DNA of 64,000 nucleotides from Zafaria ginkgonis (GTDB lineage: Bacteria; Actinomycetota; Actinomycetes; Actinomycetales; Micrococcaceae), in the NCBI RefSeq assembly GCF_039540195.1, contig NZ_BAABEO010000017.1, positions 1 to 64,000 on the forward strand, written 5' to 3'. Positions 1 through 8,088 of this stretch are shown here, in pieces. Under the pieces are notes generated by a model. That model saw only the letters and a list, made by a program, of their open reading frames with translations, ran no database searches and was not told the DNA's origin. The stretch's first letter is position 1. Each line of letters begins with the position of its first letter. The translations under genes and the position numbers were made by a program.

Positions 1-314
1 ACCAGGGCCGCGCGCTCGATGCCGAGTTCGTCCATGAACTGCACCAGCGCCCCGACCGAGTCGGCCTGTTCCGGGGTCGCCGAATCCGAGTCTCCCCAGC
101 CGGGCACGTCGATGGCCAGGACCCGGAACCGCTCCGCGAGCGGGCCGATGTTCGGGGAGAAGTTGCTCCACCCGGACGCGCCGGGCCCGGACCCGTGGAT
201 CAGGATCAGCGGGTGCCCGCTCCCGGCCTCCTGGTAGTGGATGCTCCAATCCCGGGTCCGGACGGTGCGGGAGGTGGATTCGCGGGTGATCTCCGCGGTG
301 GCGTCAATGGTCAT
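1..314 (-). CDS. alpha/beta hydrolase, meta-cleavage product hydrolase type (HsaD/BphD-like), 3' end outside window
   Basis: The reverse strand opens with ATG at 314-312 and stays open to the window edge, giving about 104 N-terminal residues. Early residues read like a carbon-carbon bond hydrolase of the alpha/beta fold: a HYQEAG segment followed by LILIHGSGPGASGW, the oxyanion-loop HGSGPGA motif typical of HsaD, BphD and related meta-cleavage product hydrolases, then VLAIDVPGWGDSD. The nucleophile elbow lies beyond the edge. The gene follows the flavin monooxygenase by 68 bp and the extradiol dioxygenase, so it probably hydrolyses the ring-fission product made by that dioxygenase. The exact substrate (steroid-derived or another aromatic) cannot be fixed from this fragment. 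Confidence 0.85.
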   Translation of the reverse strand, partial: MTIDATAEITRESTSRTVRTRDWSIHYQEAGSGHPLILIHGSGPGASGWSNFSPNIGPLAERFRVLAIDVPGWGDSDSATPEQADSVGALVQFMDELGIERAAL

Positions 315-382
315 GGGTCTTCCTCTGTGCTGTGGACTTGTGGTGCGGGATGCGGTTGGGGAAGGGGCCCCGGTGGAGGGTC

Positions 383-1570
383 CTAGTAGAAGATGGACCG
401 GTCGTGCTCCAGGCCGAACGTGTCCTGCCCGTAGCCCTGGTAGATGGCTTCGGCGATGTTGCACACGTGGTTCATGGCCGCGTGCGCGTCGCGCCAGTAG
501 CGCTGGAACGGCTGCTCGAGGCGCAGGGATCCGCCGCCGGCGAAGGTGAAGAGCCGGTCGACGGCGTCGACGGCGCGGCGGGAGGCGCGCACCTGGTCGG
601 TCCGGAATTCGAGGCGCTCGGACTCGGTGAGGCGGCGCCCGGTGGCGGCGATCTCCTGCATGCGGCGCGCACCGTCCAGAAGCTGGAGGCGGCTGGCGCG
701 GATGTCGGCTGACGCCTCGGCCAGCGCCGCCTGCTGGAAGGGGTTTCCGGCCACCCGGTCCCCCATGGCGCCGATGCGGTTCCGGGTGTAGTCGGTGAAT
801 TCGCGCAGTGCGCCCTGGGTGATGCCCAGGGTTGCCGAGGCGATCGCGTAGGAGAACACCACGCCGAAGGGCATCGCGTAGAGCGGGTGGCCCGGACGGT
901 TCCGCTCGGTCAGCCCGCCCCCGATCAACGCTGCCGCACCGATGGCGCGGTGCTCGGGAACGAAGGCGTCGGTGACGACCAGGTCCTTGCTGCCGGTGCC
1001 CTTGAGGCCGATCACGTTCCAGGAATCCTCCACGATCCGGTAGTCGGCGCGGGGCAGGACGAAGTGGCGCACGTCGGGGACCTCCCCGGCGTTGCCTTCC
1101 GCGTCGGTGGCCACGCCTCCGATGACCACCCACTGGCAGTTGTCGGTTCCGGAGGAGAACTGCCAGCGTCCGGTGAGGCGGTAGCCGCCGTCGACCGGGA
1201 CGGCCCGGCCGGTGGGCGCGTAGGGGGAAGCGATCCAGGTGTCGGGATCCGTTCCCCACAGTTCGGCCTGCAGCCGGGGATCGGCCTGGCTCAGCTCCCA
1301 CGGATGGACGCCCACGACGCCGGCGACCCAGCCGGCCGCCGGGTTCAGCGCGGCGATCTGCATCACTGCGGCGGAGAATTCCTCCAGGGAGGTTTCCAGG
1401 CCGCCGTTGTCGCAGCTTTGCAGCATGCGGACGACGCCGGTTCCCTTGACGAGGTCGGCGACTTCGGGGGCGAGCCTGCCGGCCAGTTCGGCTTCGCCGG
1501 CGCTGTCGCGCAGCCGGTCGGCGACCTGGCTGATCTGGTGTTGGACGGACACCGAGGAAAGAGTGCTCAT
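383..1570 (-). CDS. flavin-dependent monooxygenase, acyl-CoA-dehydrogenase fold (HsaA-like oxygenase component)
   Basis: 395 aa from ATG at 1570 (MSTLSSVSVQ), close to the roughly 394 aa of HsaA. Longer in-frame starts upstream lie inside the dioxygenase gene and were not used. The family uses reduced FMN/FAD from a partner reductase to hydroxylate a phenolic ring ortho to the hydroxyl, giving the catechol that the extradiol dioxygenase cleaves. Visible family features are SYAP-like IASPYAPTGR, WQFSSGTDN, VIGLKGTGSKDLVV and the C-terminal FQRYWRDAHAAMNH segment. It follows the dioxygenase gene by 55 bp and precedes the hydrolase, so hydroxylation, ring cleavage and hydrolysis are encoded in one operon. 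The matching flavin reductase (HsaB-like) is not next to it. A steroid pathway is likely but other two-component phenol hydroxylases look similar. Confidence 0.82.
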   Translation of the reverse strand: MSTLSSVSVQHQISQVADRLRDSAGEAELAGRLAPEVADLVKGTGVVRMLQSCDNGGLETSLEEFSAAVMQIAALNPAAGWVAGVVGVHPWELSQADPRLQAELWGTDPDTWIASPYAPTGRAVPVDGGYRLTGRWQFSSGTDNCQWVVIGGVATDAEGNAGEVPDVRHFVLPRADYRIVEDSWNVIGLKGTGSKDLVVTDAFVPEHRAIGAAALIGGGLTERNRPGHPLYAMPFGVVFSYAIASATLGITQGALREFTDYTRNRIGAMGDRVAGNPFQQAALAEASADIRASRLQLLDGARRMQEIAATGRRLTESERLEFRTDQVRASRRAVDAVDRLFTFAGGGSLRLEQPFQRYWRDAHAAMNHVCNIAEAIYQGYGQDTFGLEHDRSIFY

Positions 1571-1625
1571 GGTTCTCGCTTTCTGGGGCAAAGACTTCAG
1601 TGGGCGGACTGCGTGGCGTGGCCTG

Positions 1626-2537
1626 CTAGGGCGCCGCTGCGGGCTCGGGCATCCGGGTGACCAGTGCCGGCGGGAGCTCGGCGTTGCGCTCGCCCGGGGC
1701 ATGGCCCCAGATGCTGGCCTTGTGGAAGGTCCGCGGCACCCACAGGTCGTCCACGGCCAGTCCGCCGTAGCCGTACTCGATGGCGAAGTGCGAGGGGGTG
1801 TGGACGTAGAAGGAAGTCATGAGGTCGTTGGTGTGGCGTCCCAGGCTGCTGACGATCGGGTGTCCGTGCTCGTTGCACAGGTCCAATGCGGTGCCGACGT
1901 CGTCCAGGGAGTTCGCCTCCAGCATGAGGTGGTGCAGGCCGGTCATCGGGGCCTGGATCAGCGCCAACGTGTGGTGGCGGCCGTTGACGTGGTAGAAGCG
2001 TCCGTCCAGCTTGCCGTCGATGATGCGGTCGGACAGCTTGAAGTCCAGCACGCCGCGGAAGAATTCGTCCGCCGCCTCCAGGTCCGGCACCAGCAGCACC
2101 ACGTGTCCCACGCCCTGCTCCCCCGTCTTGAACCCGCTGTGGGCGCGCCCCGGACGGAAGGTGCTGGGCAGGAAGACCTGCCCCCAGGAAACCTCGTGGC
2201 GGAACCCGAACGGGTCGTGGAACCAGACGAAGCCTTCGACGCCGCGGTGCTCCGCGGTCTCCGGGTCGCCGTCGAAAACCTCCAGGCCGGAAGCCTCCAC
2301 CCGCTGGGCGACTTCCCGCGCCTGCTCCGGGAGGGAGACGCCCCAGCCGAAGTAGGCGACGTCGTTGCGTTCGCCCGGGTGGATCGCCAGGCGGAAGAGC
2401 GCGTCATCCGCCCGGTAGCGCTGCGCGCCGTCCGGTCCGTCCGGACCCCGTTCGAGGCCCAGGACGCGGGTGCCGAAATGGTCCCATTCCTTCTGGGCGG
2501 GGGTGGCAATGCCAACGTAGGCGAGGGATTCAAGCAT
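1626..2537 (-). CDS. type I extradiol ring-cleavage dioxygenase (HsaC/BphC-like)
   Basis: 303 aa, the usual length of two-domain vicinal-oxygen-chelate extradiol dioxygenases, which cleave catechols next to the two hydroxyls using Fe(II). The three metal ligands are recognisable in the second half: His in GVGHVVLLV, His in LHHLMLEAN and Glu in FAIEYGYGG. The N-terminal half is the non-catalytic VOC domain common to BphC and HsaC. The start ATG at 2537 has a good Shine-Dalgarno (AAAGGAG) 9 nt upstream. It is the first gene of a three-gene operon with the monooxygenase and hydrolase, and a palindrome at 2588-2607 lies in front of it. Assignment to extradiol dioxygenase is firm; the choice between steroid (HsaC) and biphenyl-like substrates is an inference. 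Confidence 0.88.
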   Translation of the reverse strand: MLESLAYVGIATPAQKEWDHFGTRVLGLERGPDGPDGAQRYRADDALFRLAIHPGERNDVAYFGWGVSLPEQAREVAQRVEASGLEVFDGDPETAEHRGVEGFVWFHDPFGFRHEVSWGQVFLPSTFRPGRAHSGFKTGEQGVGHVVLLVPDLEAADEFFRGVLDFKLSDRIIDGKLDGRFYHVNGRHHTLALIQAPMTGLHHLMLEANSLDDVGTALDLCNEHGHPIVSSLGRHTNDLMTSFYVHTPSHFAIEYGYGGLAVDDLWVPRTFHKASIWGHAPGERNAELPPALVTRMPEPAAAP

Positions 2538-2575
2538 GGGTGGACTCTCCTTTGAGCCAGGGATGCGGAAGGTTT

Positions 2576-2607
2576 TAGAACTCCTCCCCTAGAACCACAG
2601 TTCTAGG
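2576..2607 (-). promoter_or_regulatory. palindromic operator upstream of the ring-cleavage operon (TAGAAC-N4-GTTCTA)
   Basis: CCTAGAAC (2588-2595) and GTTCTAGG (2600-2607) are a perfect 8-bp inverted repeat around CACA, 51 bp upstream of the dioxygenase start. Another TAGAAC half-site lies at 2576-2581. KstR, the TetR-type repressor of cholesterol genes, binds TnnAACnnGTTnnA; the half-sites here match but the spacer is 4 rather than 2 bp. A TetR-family regulator is therefore likely, KstR itself less certain. Confidence 0.6.
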
Positions 2608-3000
2608 ATGCCCAAACCGTAACCCACGTCACAGGCGCCCACAAGAGGTTGGGGGAAATATGCTTCCAACGCCCCGCTGCCCCATCCCTGGATCCGCAAA
2701 GGGACCCGCAAATGAAGCCGGTCCCGTATGTGTGACGCAACAAACGCCTCTCAACAGCACCCTTCAATAGATGCCGCCCAATAAACGCTTGCCCCATCCG
2801 TGAACGATTGAAAAGCCGCCGCCTTAAAGGGGATTCCGGCTCCGCAGGATTGCGACCCCTCCCATCCCGGCGCTAACCGTCGCTACTTCCTCAGGGCCCC
2901 TAATGGCCGTCTTGGCGTGGTGTGAATACGGCAGGCAATACGTCCGCGAAGGCGCATGGCTCCACGTCCACAAGAGAAGAAGCGCCTTGGTTTTGGGCAC
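2608..3000. other. intergenic stretch without a recognisable gene
   Basis: This roughly 390-bp gap lies between the start of the ring-cleavage operon and the terminator of lsr2. Short open frames on both strands show no ribosome-binding site or family resemblance, and no tRNA-like cloverleaf was seen. Apart from the promoter region of the dioxygenase nothing could be supported. Confidence 0.5.
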
Positions 3001-3032
3001 AAAAAATGGGCCGCGGATATTCCGCGGCCCAT
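3001..3032 (-). terminator. rho-independent terminator of lsr2
   Basis: A perfect 12-bp hairpin, ATGGGCCGCGGA (3006-3017) / TCCGCGGCCCAT (3021-3032) with a TAT loop, stands 11 bp after the lsr2 stop. In the minus-strand direction it is followed by six T residues (3006-3001), the textbook intrinsic terminator arrangement. Confidence 0.9.
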
Positions 3033-3043
3033 TCCTTGGGGTG

Positions 3044-3364
3044 TTAGCCGTTGGCCTTTTCGTAGGCCTCAACCACCGACTGCTTGATGCGCCCCTTGGG
3101 CGCAACCTCAAGGCCCTGGCCCGCCGCCCATTCGCGGATCTTCTGAAGTTCCGCGGGGCCCCGACGGGCTTCACCCTGGGCGCGCGGGGTCCTCCCGGAT
3201 TCCTTCGTGGCCGCCTTGATGTATGGGGCCAGGGCCTCCTGGAGCGCCTGGTAGTTTCCCGAGCTCAGGTCGATGGCGTATTTGTCATCGCCAAGGGCAA
3301 AGGTGTAGGACTTCGCGTCCGCAGTTCCATCAATGTCATCAACGATAATCGTGGATTTAGCCAT
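3044..3364 (-). CDS. lsr2: Lsr2-family nucleoid-associated protein
   Basis: 106 aa. Lsr2 is the actinobacterial functional counterpart of H-NS: it bridges AT-rich, often horizontally acquired DNA and silences it. The N-terminal dimerisation domain opens with the family pattern IIVDDIDGTADAKSYTFAL and YAIDLSSGNY. A variable basic linker follows, then the C-terminal DNA-binding domain IREWAAGQGLEVAPKGRI. The family normally has an RGR AT-hook-like core at this last position; here it is KGR, a conservative change. The gene stands alone with its own strong terminator. The ATG at 3364 has no clear Shine-Dalgarno, but no other start fits the family N-terminus. Confidence 0.93.
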   Translation of the reverse strand: MAKSTIIVDDIDGTADAKSYTFALGDDKYAIDLSSGNYQALQEALAPYIKAATKESGRTPRAQGEARRGPAELQKIREWAAGQGLEVAPKGRIKQSVVEAYEKANG

Positions 3365-3566
3365 GCATGGAGATTACAGCTCACACCTGAAGAATGAAAA
3401 GCCGCCCTATTGGCGTGCGGCAGGAAGTCCTTAGTGGTGTCCTCGAATGCGGCATTCCTAAGGAGCCTCGAAAGGGACATGGGGCGGGACGTTGGAAGTG
3501 GAATCCTCGTTCCAGCATCATTGGCGAGCGAATTCACCAATAAATCCAAGTGCCGGAAATAAGCGG

Positions 3567-3932
3567 TTAGACGGTTTCCTGGCCGCGTTCCGGACCGGGC
3601 TTTTGCCACGGCCAGCGTCCGGTGATTTCAAGCTCCAAGGAAAAGCTGAGGAAGGTACGGATCAACACGATAAGGGCCAGCACGCCCACCGACTCGAAGC
3701 TCGGGGCCACGGCGACGGTGCGGATGATGTCGGCGGCGACCAGCAGCTCCAGGCCCAGCAGGATCGAGCGCCCCAGCCGCCGCCGATAGGTCCCGTAGGT
3801 GTCTCCGGCGCGCCGTTGCAGCACCGCCATCCCGGCCTGGAGGGTCGCGACGGCGGCCCCGATCACGATGGCGGCAACGCCGGCGATGTCCACGGCCTTG
3901 CCCACGCCGTCCATGACGGTATGGAAATCCAC
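3567..3932 (-). CDS. DUF1622 family membrane protein
   Basis: 121 aa from GTG at 3932 (VDFHTVMDGVG). This start was chosen because an AAGGAGGGG ribosome-binding site sits just upstream, while the longer open frame has none. Two or three hydrophobic segments are visible: VDIAGVAAIVIGAAVATLQA, ILLGLELLVAADIIRTVAV and VGVLALIVLIRTFLSFSLEL. The ILLGLELLVAADII and LIRTFLSFSLELE signatures match DUF1622, a family of small inner-membrane proteins of unknown function. It lies alone between lsr2 and the rhamnosidase, on the opposite strand to the latter. Confidence 0.85.
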   Translation of the reverse strand: MDFHTVMDGVGKAVDIAGVAAIVIGAAVATLQAGMAVLQRRAGDTYGTYRRRLGRSILLGLELLVAADIIRTVAVAPSFESVGVLALIVLIRTFLSFSLELEITGRWPWQKPGPERGQETV

Positions 3933-4209
3933 GGATCCCTCCCCTCCTTGTGAACGCCCGGTCGGGGCACCTGCTGCGACCAAGACGAGCAGGGGCCCCT
4001 TCCCATGGCCCGCCCTGCCGACGGCCGGCCCTTACGTGGCGCGTGCGGCAGGCCTGGGACCCATAACGGGGATTGAGCCGATTCTTGCCCACGGGGCCAA
4101 CCGCTGGCAAGCGTCGAACGAAACGGCGGCATCCCGTTTCGCCGGCCCTACCCCGACGCCCCGCTGTTGACGTGCCGTGATTCAGATCACTATGGTTTGG
4201 CTGGTCAAA

Positions 4210-4221
4210 TGAAACGTTCTA
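4210..4221. promoter_or_regulatory. rhamnose-regulon operator in front of the rhamnosidase
   Basis: TGAAACGTTCTA matches the TGAAACGATTCA-type palindrome found in the rhaI/lacI gap and before rhaT at 10 of 12 positions. It ends 14 bp before the start codon of the rhamnosidase gene, where a bound repressor would block transcription. The likely binder is the LacI-family protein encoded at 15341-16363. Confidence 0.6.
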
Positions 4222-4235
4222 ATTGAAAGGTTCCA

Positions 4236-7200
4236 ATGACTGCCGAATCCCCCTCTGGCATCCACTTCATGCCGAAGCCATCACCGACCCGAAGACAGCT
4301 CATCGGCACCGCGGCAATAGCGGGCTTGGGCTTGGCCGTCTGGCCAAGCGCAGATCAAGCGGCCCATGGGGCCCCCGACCAGAGCCCGGCATCGGATGAA
4401 GCGTTTGCCCGGTCCTTCCGGAAACCACCGAACACCGCCGCCGCGCGGTTCCGCTGGTGGTGGCCCAACGGCCACGTTGAACCGATTCAAATCCGGCGGG
4501 AGGTGGCTGCCATCGCCAAGGCCGGATTCGGCGGCCTCGAAATCGCCGACGTGCACCACAGCGTGCGCTCCGGTCTGGATCCGGTGGGCCACGGATGGGC
4601 GACTCCGGCGTGGAAGGCCGGGCTCGAGGCGGCCCTGGAAGAGGCCGTCGAACAGGGCGTCACGATCGACGTGACGGCTGGCCCGTCCTGGCCGTCCGCC
4701 CTGCCGACGGTGACGCCGGACGACCCTGCGGCCGTCACCGAGCTGGCCCACGGCACCCTCGAACTGGCCGGAGGCAGCACCTATGACGGCGTCGTCCCGG
4801 CCGCGCTGCATGCCGCGGCGGATGGCGTCACGAAGCAGCAGCTCATTGCGGTCCAGGCGGTGCGGATCGTCACCCGTTCGACCCGCGAGTCGACCCTGGA
4901 GAAGAGCTCGCTCGTGGATCTGACGGACCAGGTGGTCGACGGGCGGTTAAGGTGGGCGGCTCCCGATGGCGAGTGGCTGGTCCTGGCCTACTGGCAGCGC
5001 GGTTCCGGGCAGATGCCCGAGGCCGGACCCCACACGTCTCCGGACTCATACGTGGTGGACCACTTCAGCAGGCTCGGCACGGAGGCCATAACCGGGTACT
5101 GGGACAGGAACATTCTGACGCCGAAGATCCGCCGCCTGCTGAGGACGGCCGGAAACACCTTCTTCGAGGATTCGCTGGAGATGGAGACGGAGTCAACCCT
5201 GTGGACCGCGGGCTTCCTGGACGAGTTCCGCGCCCAGAACGGCTACGATCTGTTGCCGTACCTGCCCGTGGTCATCGAGTCCAAGGAAAAGTATCTCTAC
5301 ACCTATGCCACGGACGAGACCTCCCGGGTCCGGGACGATGTCGCCCAGGTCTTCAGCAACCTCTACCGGGACAATCACCTCCTTCCGTTGAAGAAGTGGG
5401 CCAACGCCCTGGGACTGGAACTACGGATCCAGGCCTACGGCCTGGAGACGGACACACTCGAGTACTCCGGACTGCTGGACCAGCCCGAGACCGAATCGTT
5501 GGGGTTCAAGAACCTGGACGACTACCGGATCATGGCCGGTGGACGCGACATGGGCGGGCGGACCATTCTGTCCTGCGAGGCCGCCGCGTACAACGGCAGC
5601 GCGTACGCGGTTCCGTGGAGCCGGGTACTGACCACCGTCAACAGCATCTACACGGCAGGGGTCAACCAAGCCGTCCTGCATGGTTTTCCCTATGCCGACG
5701 CCCCGGGGGCCCAGTGGCCGGGATTCGCCGCCTTTTCGCCGTATTTCAACAACGCGCCCGGATTTTCCGAAGCTTGGGGGCCGCGGCAACCGACCTGGGG
5801 CCACGTACCTCACATTGCGGACTATCTGCGGCGCACCCAATGGGTCCTGCAATCCGGCCGACCCCGCTTGGATCTGGTCTACTACCGCCAGAAGGGTTGG
5901 GCCAGTACCGGCATCGGCGTCCAGTGGGGCACCAATGACGGGATCCCCGTGGGGTGGAGCCACGGCTTCCTCAGCGCCGCACTGTTGGACTGGGAGTCGG
6001 CCATTGTTCGCAACGGCCGGCTCGCCCCGGACGGTCCGGCGTACAAGGCGATCATCATCGAGGCGGATGCCTTCCGCGGCCGGCGCCCCACCCTGACGGT
6101 CCGTGCCGCTGAACGTCTATACCAGTTGGCGGCCGACGGCCTTGCGGTGATCTTCGTCGGCGACTGGAACAACGCCACCGTGGAGGGGCTCCCGCAGGGC
6201 ACCGACAACGTTGATATCAAGAAATGGATGGATCGCTCGCTGGCCCTGCCCACGGTCCGGCTGGCTGGCACCGCCACGGAGCTTCCGGCACTGCTGGCGG
6301 AGCTGGGCATCGAACGCGAGGTGGCGCATGAGAAGTCCACCTTGATCCACATGCACCGTGCCCTCGACGACGCCGACCTGTACTACATCGCCAACGCCAA
6401 GCATGCCGAGAACAGGCGCCTGGAGCGGGTTGAACAGGATATCTGGATCCGTTCGGACAAGGCATCCGACGTTCCCTACCGTCTCGACGCCTGGACCGGG
6501 GAGATCAATCGCGTTGGGCAGTTCACCCGGGACGAGGGTGGCATCCGGGTCCGCGTGGCACTGGATCCTGGAGAAAGCACCATCATCGCTGTGGCTGCGG
6601 CAACGTGGAACCGGAAGCGGGACGCGAAGCTGCCGCAGGTTCTCCATACCGACGCGGATTCGGTGTCGGTGGACGGCCAATCGGTCAGTCTCCGGGCGGC
6701 ATCCGGAGGCAAATACCTCGCCAGTCTGGCAGGGGGCACCACCCGGACGTTCACCATTCCCGAGGTGCCGGCGCCCGCTACCCTGCGGCGCTGGTCGGTG
6801 GAAATCGAGGACTGGCAGCCAGGTTCGGTTGCCACGGAAACGGCCAAGAGCAGGCGAAGCATCGAACTGGAGGAACTCAAGCCATGGAGCGAACTGCCAG
6901 GGTTCGAGGACACGTCCGGACTCGGGGTCTATCGGACCACGCTGCGTCTCGATCAACGGTGGAGCCACGGCGTCGGAAGCTACCTGAAGCTGGGCGAGGT
7001 CTTCGACACGTTCCGCGTAAAGGTCAACGGTACCGAACTCCAGGCGCCCGCGTCGCTGCAGACTGTCGTTGACCTGGGCACGGCCCTGCATCCGGGCGAG
7101 AACACGATCGAGATTGAGGTGGCAACGACGCTGCTGAACCGGCTCAGGGTCAGCAACCCCACGGTCTTCGGCGTCGCCGGCCGCCAGCGGTATGGACTCA

Positions 7201-7247
7201 TCGGCCCTGTCGAGCTGGTGCCGTACGGCACCGTCGAAGTCCGCTAG
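4236..7247 (+). CDS. secreted alpha-L-rhamnosidase, GH106-like glycoside hydrolase
   Basis: 1003 aa. It probably releases terminal L-rhamnose from plant glycosides or polysaccharides outside the cell. The N-terminus is a twin-arginine signal peptide: TRRQLIGTAAIAGLGLAVW after a basic n-region. The mature enzyme starts with the GH106 hallmark FRWWWPNGHVEP (about residues 72-83); later FFEDSLEMETESTLWTAGF and ILSCEAAAYNGSAYAVPW resemble the catalytic barrel of that family. A beta-sandwich near the C-terminus (about 880-990) looks like a carbohydrate-binding galactose-binding-like domain. A rhamnose-type operator precedes the gene and the rhamnose catabolic operon converges on it, which supports the substrate. 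The start at 4236 has only a weak GAAAGG site; ATG at 4269 is an alternative. Exact linkage specificity is unknown. Confidence 0.82.
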   Translation: MTAESPSGIHFMPKPSPTRRQLIGTAAIAGLGLAVWPSADQAAHGAPDQSPASDEAFARSFRKPPNTAAARFRWWWPNGHVEPIQIRREVAAIAKAGFGGLEIADVHHSVRSGLDPVGHGWATPAWKAGLEAALEEAVEQGVTIDVTAGPSWPSALPTVTPDDPAAVTELAHGTLELAGGSTYDGVVPAALHAAADGVTKQQLIAVQAVRIVTRSTRESTLEKSSLVDLTDQVVDGRLRWAAPDGEWLVLAYWQRGSGQMPEAGPHTSPDSYVVDHFSRLGTEAITGYWDRNILTPKIRRLLRTAGNTFFEDSLEMETESTLWTAGFLDEFRAQNGYDLLPYLPVVIESKEKYLYTYATDETSRVRDDVAQVFSNLYRDNHLLPLKKWANALGLELRIQAYGLETDTLEYSGLLDQPETESLGFKNLDDYRIMAGGRDMGGRTILSCEAAAYNGSAYAVPWSRVLTTVNSIYTAGVNQAVLHGFPYADAPGAQWPGFAAFSPYFNNAPGFSEAWGPRQPTWGHVPHIADYLRRTQWVLQSGRPRLDLVYYRQKGWASTGIGVQWGTNDGIPVGWSHGFLSAALLDWESAIVRNGRLAPDGPAYKAIIIEADAFRGRRPTLTVRAAERLYQLAADGLAVIFVGDWNNATVEGLPQGTDNVDIKKWMDRSLALPTVRLAGTATELPALLAELGIEREVAHEKSTLIHMHRALDDADLYYIANAKHAENRRLERVEQDIWIRSDKASDVPYRLDAWTGEINRVGQFTRDEGGIRVRVALDPGESTIIAVAAATWNRKRDAKLPQVLHTDADSVSVDGQSVSLRAASGGKYLASLAGGTTRTFTIPEVPAPATLRRWSVEIEDWQPGSVATETAKSRRSIELEELKPWSELPGFEDTSGLGVYRTTLRLDQRWSHGVGSYLKLGEVFDTFRVKVNGTELQAPASLQTVVDLGTALHPGENTIEIEVATTLLNRLRVSNPTVFGVAGRQRYGLIGPVELVPYGTVEVR

Positions 7248-7259
7248 GGTCACCCCATT

Positions 7260-7303
7260 GCAAAAGCGCGGCCCCGCCCACGAAAGCGGGGACGCGCTTT
7301 TGC
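7260..7303. terminator. bidirectional terminator between rhamnosidase and lutC
   Basis: GCAAAAGCGCG (7260-7270) pairs with CGCGCTTTTGC (7293-7303), and inside them CCCCGC pairs with GCGGGG. The stem carries A-runs on one arm and T-runs on the other, so it can end transcripts from both the rhamnosidase gene and the convergent rha-lut operon. Confidence 0.8.
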
Positions 7304-7443
7304 CGCTGGGCCGCCGCATACGTCTTGCGCCGCTTGTGCAGGGCTGCCGTTCCGGGCAGCGGCCATAGCCACGGCCGTCCCCCCGGCGGCTCCGGCTACA
7401 GGCGCAGCGGGACCTGTTTTCGGTCTGTGCGCACCGCCTGGCC

Positions 7444-8088
7444 TCACGCTCTCCGCGAACGGACGATCACGACCTCCAGGTTCCGGGGCCCGTGGACACC
7501 TTCCACCCGTTCCAGTTCGATGTCGCTGGTCGCGCTGGGCCCGCTGATCATCGTGATGGGCCGGGTCCCGTCCAGCCGAGCCAGGGCCTCGGGGAGGAGT
7601 TCGGTGATGCCCGCCGCCTCCACCACGCAGATGTGCCGGTCCGGGACCAGGCTGATCGCCCGCCGGCCCTGGCCGGGGCTGCCGTCCAGGATGATCGTCC
7701 CGGTCTGGGCCACGGCGGCGGCGCTGGCGGTGAGGACGGCGTCGGCACCGTCCAGCTCCGCCAGGGCCAGGGGGCTCTCCGGGCCGTCGGTCTTGATCCG
7801 CGGGCCCGTCTCCGGGTTGTCCGCCGGAAGCCACGCCGCGGTGAAGCCGGCGGGAACGACGCAGTCGCCCGTCCCGGCCAGCAGGTCGGCGATCCGGTCG
7901 GCCACCTGGTCCGGCCCCACCACCTGGACCTTGGCCTTGTAGTCCACGAGCCGGTCGACGAGAAGTTCAATGCGCGCGTCCTCGCTCATCGTCGAGGTCC
8001 GCCGGTAGGTCCGGTCCGGTTGCGGGGCCGCGGGGGCGTCCCGCAGGGCGGAGCGGACCCGCCCCAGGATTTCGTCGCGTGCGCTCAT
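7444..8088 (-). CDS. lutC: lactate utilization protein C
   Basis: 214 aa, LUD-domain protein (LutC/YkgG). With LutA and LutB it forms the cytoplasmic iron-sulfur complex that oxidises L-lactate to pyruvate. The N-terminus MSARDEILGRVRSAL is typical; the core shows VGPDQVADRIADLL, DAVLTASAAAVAQTGTIIL and ISGPSATSDIELERVEGVHGP, the last being the conserved LutC C-terminal signature. The ATG overlaps the stop of lutB in an ATGA junction, indicating translational coupling. It is the last gene of the rhaI-rhaEW-rhaB-lutABC operon and ends before a bidirectional terminator. Lactate here would come mainly from the L-lactaldehyde released by the rhamnulose-1-phosphate aldolase. Confidence 0.93.
   Translation of the reverse strand: MSARDEILGRVRSALRDAPAAPQPDRTYRRTSTMSEDARIELLVDRLVDYKAKVQVVGPDQVADRIADLLAGTGDCVVPAGFTAAWLPADNPETGPRIKTDGPESPLALAELDGADAVLTASAAAVAQTGTIILDGSPGQGRRAISLVPDRHICVVEAAGITELLPEALARLDGTRPITMISGPSATSDIELERVEGVHGPRNLEVVIVRSRRA

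Noticed and set aside
2603..2797. 64-codon frame on the minus strand upstream of the dioxygenase operon
   Set aside because: No ribosome-binding site, no family resemblance, and it overlaps the operator palindrome.
2608..3000. tRNA or small RNA gene in the gap
   Set aside because: No TPsiC-like GGTTCGAATCC element, cloverleaf or independent terminator besides that of lsr2.
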